This document shows positions 17,031-27,588 of a stretch of DNA of 32,588 bases, piece by piece. This stretch comes from Planctomycetota bacterium (GTDB lineage: Bacteria > Planctomycetota > Phycisphaerae > Sedimentisphaerales > Anaerobacaceae), in assembly GCA_016872975.1 (NCBI GenBank), contig VGYL01000005.1, positions 1 through 32,588 on the forward strand, read 5' to 3'. The notes beneath the pieces were generated by a model. It ran no database searches and was not told the DNA's origin. It saw only the letters and a program-made list of their open reading frames with translations. The first letter of the stretch is position 1, and every line of letters starts with the position of its first letter. Both the position numbers and the translations under genes were made by a program.

Positions 17031-20000
17031 GTGTCTGTACAATCCATAGCCCGGGCGATGCTGCCGATCCTGATGCTGGGTCTCACGCAAATGGCGTGGC
17101 CCCAGTTCAGCAGCAATGTGCAAGGTGTCGTGCAGGATCCGTCTCTTGCGGTCATCCCCGGCGTGACAGTCACGCTAACAAACCTCGCGACGGGCGTAGA
17201 AGTCACCACCGTAACGAGCGACTCGGGAGTGTACCGCTTCAGCAGCCTGGCGCCGGGCCGGTACCTGGTATCGGCACGTGCCAGCGGGTTTCAGCCAACC
17301 ACTCTGGAGATCACGCTTCAAACCGCGCAAACGGCCGGCGTAAATCTCGTTCTGCAAGTGCGGGGAACCGCCGAGGAGGTGACGATCTCGGCCCAGGCGC
17401 CGGTCTTGAACATCGCCGAAACGCGAATTCAGACCACAATCGAGCGCGAAGTCCTGCAAGAGCTGCCGCTGAAGAGCCGCGATGGTCTGGGGCTCGCGGT
17501 CATAGCGCCGGGCGTGACCGGACTCGGCGCCAGCGGGGGCACGGGCTTCGGCGCCGCCGACAACTTCGCCAATGAGCGCATGCTCGACTTCAACGCCGGT
17601 GGGCGCAACCTAAGCGGCAACCAGTACACCGTGGACGGGCTCAACGTGACCAGCAACATCATGCAGGGGACGACGAACCTCTCGCCCAACCCTGACTCGA
17701 TCGAGGAAATCGCCATCCAAACCAACACCTTTAGCGTCGAGGGGGGCTGGGGCAGTTCGATCCAGATTGCCGTCACCACGAAGTCTGGCAGTAACGACTT
17801 CCACGGCACCGCCAACTACATGTTCAACAACCAGCACCTGACCGCCCGGACGGTGTTTACCCAGAAGTACGAGCCGTTCAAGAAGCACTACATCACCGGC
17901 ACCTTGGGCGGGCCGGTGGTTCGGAATAAGACGTTCTTCTTCGTCTCCACGGAAGCTCTGCGATCGCAGATCTCCATGGGTGACTCGGTGAGAACCTTCG
18001 AGAGCACCGAGTTCGTCAACTGGGCCAAGGCCAACTTCCCGAATTCGCTGGGCACGAAGATTCTGGCCGGCTATCCCATGCGCGACACCACCATCACAGG
18101 GGTGGTCCGCACGGCGGCGGACGTTTTGGGAGCCGAGTGCGGCACACCCGCGGCGCGGAACGTGCCCTGCAACATGCCCATGGTCATGACCGGCCTGTTT
18201 CGACGCAACGTGGCGCGCAACGCCATCCAGTGGAACGTGCGCGCGGATCAGTATCTGAACGCCAATCGCGACCGCTTCTATGTCAACTATTACAAGAAGG
18301 TCCTGGACATACAGCCGCTGATCCTGCGCCAGGGCGTCGAGAACTACAAGGACGACGATACCGTGCCCGCGCTGCAGGCCAGCTGGTCGCATACCTTCTC
18401 GCCCAGCCTGCTCAACGAGGTCGGCTTCGGCTACCTGCGGATGCAGGGGAAACGCAATTTCACCGAGCAGGAAGCGATGAAGCTGCCCAGCATCAGCATC
18501 GGCTTCCAGGGCACCGGCATCAGCCTCGGCGGACCCAACACCTGGATTCAGCACAACTATAACTGGCGTGACGTGCTGAGCTGGGTGCGAGGCTCGCACT
18601 CGCTGAGGTTCGGGTTCGGAGCCTGGCATGGTGACGACGACGCGCGGTTCCACGGCGGCTCAGCCAAGCCGTCCTTCTACTTCAACAACCTGCTCGACTT
18701 GGTGCTGGACAATCCCTACAGCCAGTCCGGCCTCGCCTTCGACCCGCTGACCGGCAAGGTCGCGAAATACGATTACTGGTTCAAGCTGACCACCTTCGGC
18801 GCGTTCGTCCAGGACGAGTGGAAAGCCAGGCCCAACGTCACCGTCACGGCGGGAGTCCGTTGGGACGACTACGGTAACCACTACCCCGCCGGGGAAACCA
18901 AGCTCGGCAATATCGTTCTCGGCCAAGGCAGCACGATGGACGAGAGGATCGCTGCCGCGGCGGTGCGCCAGATGCCCGGCATGTATTACAGACGGCAGAA
19001 CAAGAATATCACCCCCCGGGTCGGCATCGCCTGGGATCCCAGCCGCGCGGGCAGGTGGTCCATCCGGGGCGGTATCGGCCTCTACCGGGACTGGATACCG
19101 CTGGGCGAGGAGAACCGTATCCGCGCGAACCCTCCAAGCTTCATCTTCCCGACGCTTTACGCGCACGGGGATCCGAAGCCCGTCTTCTCCATGGGCACCA
19201 GCACGAAGTACCCCTTCGGCTTTGCGCTCCCGACCATCCCGGCGGCCGACCTTGACGAGAGGGGCGGGTTGAAGGGTGTGCAGGCAAACGTCGGCGGCGT
19301 GGATCCGGCAATCAGGGCGCCGAAGACCATAAGCTACCTGGCCGGATTCGAACGCCAGCTCGTCGGCGCTCTGGTCGGAGGTGCGACGTACAGCGGCTCG
19401 CGCAGCTGGGATCACATCAACGGCACCGATTTCAACCGCTTCCCCGGAGATCTGCTCGACGGCAAACTCCACCGCCTGAACCCCAGCTTCGGGCAGATGA
19501 TCTACGAACTGAACCGCAACAAGATCTACTACAACGGGATGATCCTTACGCTGCGCGGCCGCTGGGGGCCCGGCAGCTTCCAGAGCTCCTACACTCTGGC
19601 CAAGGTCGAGGACTACGGCCAGGGGGGCTCGCGGATCAACCGGGATGGCGGGTTTAACTATCCCGACCAGCATGAATTCGAGCTGTACAAGTCCTATGCT
19701 GATTGGGATATCCGCCAGCGGTTTTCCCTGAGTGGCGTATACAATCTGCCCACCCCGCACGGGCACCCCGTTCTGAAGGTCCTGTTTGGACGGTGGACCC
19801 TGTCGTCGGTCACCATTCTGCAAAGCGGAACTCCGTTCATGGTGGTCAACACCAGCCCGTTCAATCCGATTCGCGATGCGACCGGAAAGGTGGTCGGCTA
19901 CCGTCCCGGCAGCGGCGATTACAACGCCGATGGTTTGAACTACGACTACCCCAACGCTCCAAGCAGGGACCTCACCGGAAAGCACAGCCGCCAGGACTAT

Positions 20001-20303
20001 ATCCGGGGGATCTTCACGGCCGCTGACTTCCCCGCTCCGGCCCCGGGGACACAAGGCAACCTCAAGCGGCATCCGTACCGCAACCCGGGGTTCATTAGTG
20101 TCGATACGGCAGCGATCAAGAACGTACCCGTGCCGCCGCTTGGCGAGCGCGGAAATCTTCAACTTCGGTTCGAGTTCTTCAACGTGCTGAACCGGGTCAA
20201 CCTCCTGGGAGTAAGCGGCAGCGTCACCGGCGCCACCTTCGGGCGGGTGACTTCCACCCTGGATCCGCGCATCATTCAGTTGGCCGCGCGGATCTCGTTT
20301 TAG
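17031..20303 (+). CDS. TonB-dependent receptor (Oar-like, carboxypeptidase-regulatory N-domain)
   Basis: GTG 17031 after GGAAGGAGGG; VQGVVQDPSLAVIPGVTVTLTNLATGVEVTTVTSDSGVYRFSSLAPGRYLVSA..., plug-like GGRNLSGNQYTVDGLNVTSN, outer-membrane beta-barrel C-terminus ending in ISF. Confidence 0.92.
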   Translation: MSVQSIARAMLPILMLGLTQMAWPQFSSNVQGVVQDPSLAVIPGVTVTLTNLATGVEVTTVTSDSGVYRFSSLAPGRYLVSARASGFQPTTLEITLQTAQTAGVNLVLQVRGTAEEVTISAQAPVLNIAETRIQTTIEREVLQELPLKSRDGLGLAVIAPGVTGLGASGGTGFGAADNFANERMLDFNAGGRNLSGNQYTVDGLNVTSNIMQGTTNLSPNPDSIEEIAIQTNTFSVEGGWGSSIQIAVTTKSGSNDFHGTANYMFNNQHLTARTVFTQKYEPFKKHYITGTLGGPVVRNKTFFFVSTEALRSQISMGDSVRTFESTEFVNWAKANFPNSLGTKILAGYPMRDTTITGVVRTAADVLGAECGTPAARNVPCNMPMVMTGLFRRNVARNAIQWNVRADQYLNANRDRFYVNYYKKVLDIQPLILRQGVENYKDDDTVPALQASWSHTFSPSLLNEVGFGYLRMQGKRNFTEQEAMKLPSISIGFQGTGISLGGPNTWIQHNYNWRDVLSWVRGSHSLRFGFGAWHGDDDARFHGGSAKPSFYFNNLLDLVLDNPYSQSGLAFDPLTGKVAKYDYWFKLTTFGAFVQDEWKARPNVTVTAGVRWDDYGNHYPAGETKLGNIVLGQGSTMDERIAAAAVRQMPGMYYRRQNKNITPRVGIAWDPSRAGRWSIRGGIGLYRDWIPLGEENRIRANPPSFIFPTLYAHGDPKPVFSMGTSTKYPFGFALPTIPAADLDERGGLKGVQANVGGVDPAIRAPKTISYLAGFERQLVGALVGGATYSGSRSWDHINGTDFNRFPGDLLDGKLHRLNPSFGQMIYELNRNKIYYNGMILTLRGRWGPGSFQSSYTLAKVEDYGQGGSRINRDGGFNYPDQHEFELYKSYADWDIRQRFSLSGVYNLPTPHGHPVLKVLFGRWTLSSVTILQSGTPFMVVNTSPFNPIRDATGKVVGYRPGSGDYNADGLNYDYPNAPSRDLTGKHSRQDYIRGIFTAADFPAPAPGTQGNLKRHPYRNPGFISVDTAAIKNVPVPPLGERGNLQLRFEFFNVLNRVNLLGVSGSVTGATFGRVTSTLDPRIIQLAARISF

Positions 20304-20352
20304 GTCCGCATACGGGGGCGACTCTGGTCGCCCCCGTCCGAGTCTGCTCCCG

Positions 20353-21504
20353 ATGACACCGCACCTCAAGCGGGCTGCGCTTGCGACCGGCTGTGTGGCC
20401 CGCCTGTGCGCCCTGGCGCCGGCGGCCGAACCCGACTGGCGCTCCCAGGGCATCCTGTATCTCGAGGACTCTCCGCACGCAAAGTTGCGCTCCGTTCCTG
20501 TCCGTGCCGTGAAACTGGGCGAGGGATTCTGGTCCCGCCGAATGCAGGTCACCGTGGAACGGAGTATACCGACCCTCCTGCCGCTCATGGAAGAGAAGGG
20601 CGTGGTGGATAATTTCCGCTGCCTCTCGGGACGCAAGGACGACCCCCGGCGCGGGGCCCTGTTCACCGATTCCGATCTCTACAAGTGGATGGAAGCGGTC
20701 GCCTTCGTGCTCCAGCGCGAGGACCGCCCGGAGCTTCGCTCCACGCTCGACAGGATCATTGACGAGGTCGTAGCCGCACAGGAGCCGAGCGGATACCTGA
20801 ACACCTACTATGTCGACGAACGGCGACCGCTGCGTTTCGCGCAGATGCAGAGCGGCCACGAGCTGTACTGCCTGGGGCACATGCTACAGGCCGGCATCGA
20901 GAAGACGGACTACCCGTGGAGCGACACCGTCGAGATCACAGTCGCGCCCGCGGCGGCTGCCGATTTCACTCTTCATCTCCGCATCCCGGGCTGGGCCCCG
21001 TCGGCCGCCGTCGCCGTGAACGGCAGCGCGTGGCAGGGCGCCGCGCAACCCGGCAGCTATCTTCCCCTGCGCCGGCGCTGGCGCCCTGGCGACAAGGTCG
21101 CAGTGAAATTCGACCTCCGGCCCCGCCTCATCCAGGCGCATCCCTATTCCAGGGACAACCACGGCAGAGCCGCGCTCGAACGAGGGCCGCTGGTGTATTG
21201 CCTGGCGCAGATCGACCAGGAGGGAGTCACGTCCCTGGCCGAGGTGTCCCTGGCGCTGGGCCCCGAACCCTGGAACCGGTTTCAGTCCGAGGATCGGCCC
21301 GACTTGCTCGACGGAATCCGGACCCTGCGCCACAAGGGCGCCGTTTGCCCCAACTCTCCCATCGAGGAACCGCTCTACCGCGCCCTTGCGGCAACGCCCG
21401 CCAGGCCCGTTCGGCAAGCGGAACTTGTTTTTGTTCCCTACTACACCTACGGCAACCGCGGGCGCAGCCCGCTGCTGGTTTGGGTGAAGTACACGTGGAA
21501 CTGA
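20353..21504 (+). pseudogene. GH127 paralogue (B) with in-frame internal deletion of the catalytic core
   Basis: N- and C-terminal parts align with GH127 A, but HMLQAGIEKTDYPWSDTV joins HMLQA|AIAYY... directly to ...VKQDTRYPWDGTV; about 284 residues including the CCPPNLER motif are absent. Confidence 0.85.
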
Positions 21505-21528
21505 AATGAACAGAACGAGGTGAAATCA

Positions 21529-24033
21529 ATGACGCCAATCCGTGCCCGGCTCGCGAAGCCGGCGGCCTGTCTGGTGCTGCTTGTGGCGGTGGGATCGCCG
21601 GTGCAGGCCTCTGCGCCCGCGCGGCGCGACGACACCAAGGTCACCGCCGTCGAAACTCTTCCCCCGAAAGGCAAAAACGATTATTACGTCGGCAACCGGG
21701 AACCGCTGTTGCCGAGCACGCTGATCAAGCTGCCCATCGGCAGCATCCGGCCCGACGGCTGGGTGCGGCGCCAACTCGAATTCAAAGCCGAAGGCTTCAT
21801 CGGTCACCTCACGGAGATCAGCGAGTTTTGCAGGTTTGACGGCAATGCGTGGACCCATCCCAGCGGCCAGGGCAAGTACGGCTGGGAGGAGGTTCCCTAC
21901 TGGCTGCGGGGCTTCTGGAACCTGGGTCATATCCTGGACGATAAGCGCATCTCCACGGAGGCCCAGCGATGGGTTGAAGCGGTCCTCGCCAGCCAGCGGC
22001 CCGACGGTTACTTCGGCAGCCAGAGCAACCTCGACGGCGACCGGTTCCCTCGCGGCTCCAACGTCCCGGACCTCTGGCCGAACATGGTCATGCTGTACCC
22101 GCTGCGCTCCTACTACGAAGCGACTGGAGACAAGCGCGTGCTGTCGTTCATGTTGAAATACTTCCGCTGGCAGACGACAATTCCGCTGAACCGTTTTCTG
22201 CCGTTCAGCTGGCAGCACTGGCGCGCGGGCGACAACCTCGACAGCATCTACTGGCTTTATAACCGCACCGGCGAAAGCTGGCTGCTCGACCTGGCCCGCG
22301 TAAACCACGAGCGTACCGCCGGCTGGGTGGGGGGGATACCGACCTGGCACGTTGTCAACATTGCCGAGTGTTTCCGCGCGCCGGCGCAATTCTATCAGCA
22401 ATCGAAGGACATTCGGTATCTGCGCGAGACGGAGCGGGTCTACGACACGGTATTCGAGATCTACGGCCAGGTGTCCGGCGGCCTCTACGGCGCGGACGAA
22501 AACGCGCGGCCCGGCTTTACCGGACCGCGCCAGGCAGCGGAGACCTGCGCGAAAGCCGAGATGATGTACAGTGACTATCTGCTGGTCGGCATCAGCGGCG
22601 ATGGGAAGTGGGCCGACCGCGCCGAGGACATTGCCTTCAACTCCCTGCCTGCCTCGATGACACCGGATCTGAAGGGCCTCCACTACCTGACCGCCCCCAA
22701 TCAGATTCAGCTCGATCGTCAGAACAAGGCGCCGATGATACAGAACGGCGGCGATATGTACTCCTACAACCCTCACCAGTACCGGTGTTGCCAGCACAAC
22801 GTGGCGTTTGCCTGGCCCTACTACGCGGAGCACCTGTGGATGGCCACGCCGAATAACGGTCTCGCGCCGGTGCTCTACGCTCCCAGCCAGGTAACCGCCA
22901 GGGTGGGCGACGGGACGAAGGTGACGATCACCGAAACCACGGACTATCCGTTTGACGAGATCGTCACCTTCAGCGTATCGTCTCCGAAGCCGGTGCGCTT
23001 CCCGATGACGCTGCGAGTGCCGGCCTGGTGCAAGGCGCCGAAGTTGCGCGTCAACGGGCAGCAACAGGCGCTGCCCGTGAACGCGCGCGGATGGCTCGTC
23101 GTGGAACGCACCTGGAGCAACGGAGACAAGCTCGAACTCGAGCTGCCGATGGAGATTGCCACCACGCAATGGTCGAGAAACAGAAACACGGTTTCGGTAC
23201 ATCGCGGCCCGCTGACCTACTCGCTGCGGATTGGCGAGAGATGGGAGCGCAAGGAAGGCACGGACAAGTGGCCCGGCTTTGAGGTGTACCCCACCACCGC
23301 CTGGAACTACGGCCTCCTCGTGGACCTGAAGTCTCCGGCCGCCTCCTTCGAGGTTGTCCGGAAGCCGGGCCCTCTGGCGGCGCAGCCGTTTACCGTGGAT
23401 GCAGCCCCGATCGTGCTGCGCGCGAAGGGCAAGCGCATCCCCGAATGGAAGCAGGAGTCCAACGGTCTGGTTGCCGAGGTGCAGCAGAGCCCGGTGCGGT
23501 CCACCGCGCCGGTAGAGGAGATCACGCTCATCCCGATGGGCTGTGCGCGCCTGCGCATCGCGTCGTTCCCCCAGATCGGCGAAGGCCCGGACGCGCGTGT
23601 CTGGCAGGATTCCCTCCCCATCATCCTCTACTCCAACGCGTCTCACTTCGAACAGCCCACCGCGATCAACGATGGTGTTCTGCCCCGCAACTCAGACGAT
23701 CCCGATACGCCGCGTTTCACCTGGGATGGCCGGCGCGGCATGCTGGAATGGGTGGAATACCAGTACGGGGTTCCGCGGCGGTTTTCCGCGACCGAGGTCT
23801 ACTGGGCTGAGGACAAGTCCCCGCGCGCGCCCTGCCACCTGCCCGAGTTCTGGGAGGTGCAATGGTGGGACGGCAGCCGATGGCACGCCGTCAGCCGCAC
23901 CTCCGAGTACGAAACACGCGCGGACGGGCTCAGCCGTGTCAGCTTCCAGCCGGTCGAAACCAAGCGGGTCCGTTTGAGAGTCCAGACGCAAGAGCGTTTC
24001 GCGGCGGGCATTTACGAGTGGCGCCTGCAGTGA
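21529..24033 (+). CDS. GH127/DUF1680-type beta-L-arabinofuranosidase-like protein (C) with C-terminal F5/8-type-like domain
   Basis: ATG 21529; signal peptide; YRCCQHNVAFAWPYYAEHLWMATPNNGLAPVLYAPSQV; C-terminal EFWEVQWWDGSRWHAV...FQPVETKRVRLRVQTQERFAAGIYEWRLQ. Confidence 0.85.
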   Translation: MTPIRARLAKPAACLVLLVAVGSPVQASAPARRDDTKVTAVETLPPKGKNDYYVGNREPLLPSTLIKLPIGSIRPDGWVRRQLEFKAEGFIGHLTEISEFCRFDGNAWTHPSGQGKYGWEEVPYWLRGFWNLGHILDDKRISTEAQRWVEAVLASQRPDGYFGSQSNLDGDRFPRGSNVPDLWPNMVMLYPLRSYYEATGDKRVLSFMLKYFRWQTTIPLNRFLPFSWQHWRAGDNLDSIYWLYNRTGESWLLDLARVNHERTAGWVGGIPTWHVVNIAECFRAPAQFYQQSKDIRYLRETERVYDTVFEIYGQVSGGLYGADENARPGFTGPRQAAETCAKAEMMYSDYLLVGISGDGKWADRAEDIAFNSLPASMTPDLKGLHYLTAPNQIQLDRQNKAPMIQNGGDMYSYNPHQYRCCQHNVAFAWPYYAEHLWMATPNNGLAPVLYAPSQVTARVGDGTKVTITETTDYPFDEIVTFSVSSPKPVRFPMTLRVPAWCKAPKLRVNGQQQALPVNARGWLVVERTWSNGDKLELELPMEIATTQWSRNRNTVSVHRGPLTYSLRIGERWERKEGTDKWPGFEVYPTTAWNYGLLVDLKSPAASFEVVRKPGPLAAQPFTVDAAPIVLRAKGKRIPEWKQESNGLVAEVQQSPVRSTAPVEEITLIPMGCARLRIASFPQIGEGPDARVWQDSLPIILYSNASHFEQPTAINDGVLPRNSDDPDTPRFTWDGRRGMLEWVEYQYGVPRRFSATEVYWAEDKSPRAPCHLPEFWEVQWWDGSRWHAVSRTSEYETRADGLSRVSFQPVETKRVRLRVQTQERFAAGIYEWRLQ

Positions 24034-24082
24034 CTCGTCCCGGTTGCGCTTGCTAAGCGCCGGGCCACGGTAGTATGGAGCG

Positions 24083-25549
24083 ATGCAAGTCGTTATCGCC
24101 ACGGTCGCAGTGCTGTTGCTGGGTGGCCAGCCGGTACCGCGGGCGGGCGCGGTCGAGCAGGTCGGGCACGCGCTCAGGTTGAAACGCTTTGACGAGGCCT
24201 TGCGATTGCTCGACCCCCTTGTCTACGCGGCGCCTCGCGACGCTCGCTTGTGGACGCTGCGCGGGTTGGCGTTGGATGGTCTGGGCCGTTCACGCGAAAG
24301 CCTGGAGGCCTACGACCGCGCCGTCGCCGTGGCGCCCGAGTATCTCCCGGCGTTGTTGGGCAAGGCGCAGGTGGAGTATACTCTCGGAGAACCGCGTGCG
24401 TGGCTCACGCTGCGCAAGGTCGTTGCGCTTGACCCCGGGAATGCGACTGCGCACGCAATGCTTGGCAGTCTGGCCTTCGAGCGCAAGCAATGTCGAGACG
24501 CCCTCGGCCACTTTGAAAAGGCCCGTCGTGAGATTCAAGCCGAACCGTTAGCGCTCTGGCGTTTCGGGCAATGTCTGCTGCTCGAAAATCGCCCTGCTGA
24601 TGCCGCCGCCGTCTTCCGTATCCTGGTCGATCTGCAGCCCGACGACGAAAAGCCGCGCCTGAATCTTGCGTTGTGTTTGCATGAAGCCCGCCGGTACGAT
24701 GAGGCCTCAGACATCCTGCGGCCGCTCACCGGGCGGCCTGATCCCAGCTCTGACGCGCTAACTCTGGCCGCCGCTGTCCAACGCAGCGCCGGGCGGCCGG
24801 AAAAGGCCATGGCCGCGCTGCGCCGTGCCGTCGAGCTCTATCCGCGGGAAGAGTCCCATTACCTGGACCTCGGCGCCCTTTGTGTGGATTACGGGTCACG
24901 AGCGATCGGAATCGAGATCCTTCTGGTGGGCGCCAGGAACATTCCGACGTCGGCTGCCCTACGAGTGATGCTCGGCGTACTGTGGGCGCAAGAGGGCAGT
25001 TTTGACGAAGCGCAGGCGGCGTTTGATGAGGCAGACCGTCTTCAACCGCACGCCGGACTCGGTGCCGTTGGCCTGAGCTACAGTTCGACGCAGTTGGATG
25101 CCCAGCTCGACAGTGCGATCGAGCAATTGCGGCTACGGCTGGTCGAGAATCCAGGAGATGCGCTCCTCAACTACCTGCTGGCCGACGGCCTCATGCGGAA
25201 GAAGGTGCAGCCGGGAGATCCCGAATTCGAGCAGGCCCACCTCGCCCTGCTCCGCTCCGTGGCATCGAAACCCGATTTCGCCAAGGCCCGCACGGCACTC
25301 GGCAAGATATACCGGATAACCGAGAAGATCCCGGAAGCCATTCGTGAATTCGAATTTGCGGTGAAGCTGGACTCCAGCGACCAGTTCGCGACCTATCAGC
25401 TCGCGATGGCCCTGCAGCGCGCCGGGCGCACGCAGGAGGCCCGTGCAATGGTGCAGAAACTCCGCGAGCTCAAAATGCAGGAGCGTGCTATCGAGGACGA
25501 ACGGGCCAGGCTACGCGTTTTCAAAGAAGCTCCCGGGCGCCCGCGCTGA
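24083..25549 (+). CDS. Tetratricopeptide repeat protein
   Basis: Repeated TPR signatures, e.g. RLWTLRGLALDGLGRSRESLEAYDRAVAVAPEYLPAL and ARTALGKIYRITEKIPEAIREFEFAVKLDSSDQFATYQLAMALQRAGRTQEARAM. Confidence 0.88.
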   Translation: MQVVIATVAVLLLGGQPVPRAGAVEQVGHALRLKRFDEALRLLDPLVYAAPRDARLWTLRGLALDGLGRSRESLEAYDRAVAVAPEYLPALLGKAQVEYTLGEPRAWLTLRKVVALDPGNATAHAMLGSLAFERKQCRDALGHFEKARREIQAEPLALWRFGQCLLLENRPADAAAVFRILVDLQPDDEKPRLNLALCLHEARRYDEASDILRPLTGRPDPSSDALTLAAAVQRSAGRPEKAMAALRRAVELYPREESHYLDLGALCVDYGSRAIGIEILLVGARNIPTSAALRVMLGVLWAQEGSFDEAQAAFDEADRLQPHAGLGAVGLSYSSTQLDAQLDSAIEQLRLRLVENPGDALLNYLLADGLMRKKVQPGDPEFEQAHLALLRSVASKPDFAKARTALGKIYRITEKIPEAIREFEFAVKLDSSDQFATYQLAMALQRAGRTQEARAMVQKLRELKMQERAIEDERARLRVFKEAPGRPR

Positions 25550-25597
25550 CCCGATGAGCCTCCCGGCACACCGGTACCGGCACACCTATCCCGGGGT

Positions 25598-27588
25598 TAG
25601 CCCAAGTTCGTCACGGAGAGGGCGGGACTTGAGTTAAGCCCTTTGGAATCAGTTCAGGCTATCGTCGAGTCTGCACTACATTCCTGATCGAAACTGAGGC
25701 GTTCTGGCAGGGTGATCCCGAGCTGATCCAGCAGAGCTTTTTGCTCGGTCGTCGGCGTGGTGACGCGCCGGAGTCGGATCTGATGGCCGTCGGCGGTGGG
25801 CAGGACGATGTCGGCGCTGATCAACCTGCCGAGCAACGCCAGCGCCTGGGCCGGCGAGAAAGCGGAATGTTTCCGGGCCAACAGGTGCTTCAAGGTGACC
25901 CACAGGGCGTAGCCCAAGAAGGCCACCAGGATGTGGGCCTTGGCCCGTCGCTCCAGTTGATGGAAGATGGGCCGGATGGATAGTTCGCTCTTCAGGGCCC
26001 GGAAGGCGGCCTCGGTGAGCTGAATGTAGTTCTTCCACAGCTTGTCCGGCGCCGCCGGGGACAGGTTGGTGCGCAGCAAGTAAGCCCCCTCCCGGGCCCG
26101 CTGCCAGCGCTGGCGGTCCGCGATCAGTTTCCATTCCAGCGTGAGGACACCGGCTTTTTCCGTGACACTCACTTGGTAGAGATCGGCCACCTGGGGATGG
26201 CGCGCCTGGAGGCTGCCCAGCCGCCGCTCGACTTTATGGCGGTCCTTGAGCTGGCCTTCGGCCACCCGCTTCTGGAGGGCCTTGAGCGCCTTTTCCATGC
26301 GCCCGGAGAATCGGCTCCGGATGGCTTGCTCCTTCTGTCGTCGCGCTGTCGATCGGCACAGGAGGTAGGTTTCCTCGCCCTGCGGGATGGGCACCAGTTT
26401 CACTTCGACCTCCCGGCGCACGCGCTCCCAGCCGCTGGTCTCCAGCAAGGACTGCTCGAACTGCTTGAGTTTCGAGCGCGGCGTGCCCACTAGGTACTGA
26501 CCGCCGCGCCGCCGCAACGCCTCCAGATTCTCCTCGCTGACCACGCCGCGGTCGAACACCCAGATCCGGCGTGCCTTCCCATACTTGCGCTCCACCATCC
26601 GCAGCACCGCTTCCAGCGTGGTTACATCCGCGCGGTTGCCATCGAAGGTCACGTAGCTGAGAGGAAAACCCTCCACGTTCACGATCAGCGCGATCACCAC
26701 CTGCTTGCAGTCCGGCCGGTGGTCGCGGGAGTACCCGCGGCGCATCATGGGATCTTTGCGCGCCGCGCCCTCCACGTAGCTGCTGGTCAGGTCGTAGAGC
26801 AGCACATCGAACTCGGCCGCGAACAACTCGCCGTAGCGGCGCGTCAGGTGCTGCTCGAGCTTGGTCTTGTGCGGCAGCAGGCGGTCCAGAGCGCGATACA
26901 GGCGCGTGTGGTTGATCCTACCTTCCTCGATCCCCAGCAGGTCGTCGAGAGCCGTGGCCGGGTACCAGCGCTCTTCAATCGCCAGTTCGCTGCCCGGCGC
27001 GCACAGCCGGTTGATGGCCAGCAATGCCGCCACGCGCGACCAGGTCACCTCGGCCGGATCTTCCTCCCGGTCCAACAGTGGTTCCCAGAAGCGGTCCAGC
27101 CCCAGCCGCTTCCACAACTCCAGTCCCAGTAGACAATCCCCGAAGCGCCGCGGGCGTTCCAGGCGCACCTGCTCGACGAGTACCCGCACTACGGCGGGAT
27201 CGTCCTCGGGAACCTCGGCCTCACACGGGAACAGCTTCAGTTGCCTGCTCTCACCCTGCTGATTGAAGACCTCCGTCGTCTTCAGCCAGCGCGCCTGCCC
27301 GGAGGCGTTGAGTTCGCCCAGGTAGCACAGCCTGCGCTGACGTGGCCCATCCGGGGTCCGGACCGTTTCCACCAGCGACCAATAGGTGTGGGGCTTGCCA
27401 TCCTTGGTGCGCCGGTGGGGCCGCAGAAACATTCTGCGTTGATATTGTCACGGCTTTGCCGGGCCTTCAAGAGGGTAGGTCTGCACTACATCGGACTTCA
27501 GATCGAGCCCTGTTGCAGGCAAAGCACTTCCGCGCCTCATCGCGCCCCAAAAAGCCAAAATCCGCCCGTCCGTGACGAACTTGGGCTA
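25598..27588 (-). mobile_element. IS1634-family insertion sequence
   Basis: Perfect 20-bp terminal inverted repeats TAGCCCAAGTTCGTCACGGA (25598-25617) / TCCGTGACGAACTTGGGCTA (27569-27588); GGGG on both flanks. Confidence 0.92.
25654..27432 (-). CDS. IS1634-family transposase
   Basis: FDVLLYDLTSSYVEG...GYSRDHRPDCKQVVIALIVNVEGFPLSYVTFDGNRADVTTLE...RIWVFDRGVVSEENLEAL...IRPIFHQLERRAKAHILVAFLGYALW. Confidence 0.93.
   Translation of the reverse strand: MFLRPHRRTKDGKPHTYWSLVETVRTPDGPRQRRLCYLGELNASGQARWLKTTEVFNQQGESRQLKLFPCEAEVPEDDPAVVRVLVEQVRLERPRRFGDCLLGLELWKRLGLDRFWEPLLDREEDPAEVTWSRVAALLAINRLCAPGSELAIEERWYPATALDDLLGIEEGRINHTRLYRALDRLLPHKTKLEQHLTRRYGELFAAEFDVLLYDLTSSYVEGAARKDPMMRRGYSRDHRPDCKQVVIALIVNVEGFPLSYVTFDGNRADVTTLEAVLRMVERKYGKARRIWVFDRGVVSEENLEALRRRGGQYLVGTPRSKLKQFEQSLLETSGWERVRREVEVKLVPIPQGEETYLLCRSTARRQKEQAIRSRFSGRMEKALKALQKRVAEGQLKDRHKVERRLGSLQARHPQVADLYQVSVTEKAGVLTLEWKLIADRQRWQRAREGAYLLRTNLSPAAPDKLWKNYIQLTEAAFRALKSELSIRPIFHQLERRAKAHILVAFLGYALWVTLKHLLARKHSAFSPAQALALLGRLISADIVLPTADGHQIRLRRVTTPTTEQKALLDQLGITLPERLSFDQECSADSTIA

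Noticed and set aside
18660-20666. 668-aa minus-strand ORF
   Set aside because: Antisense shadow of the TonB-dependent receptor and GH127 B; no recognisable motifs.
21526-23646. 706-aa minus-strand ORF
   Set aside because: Antisense shadow of the GH127-type gene C; Arg/His/Val-rich composition typical of spurious frames.
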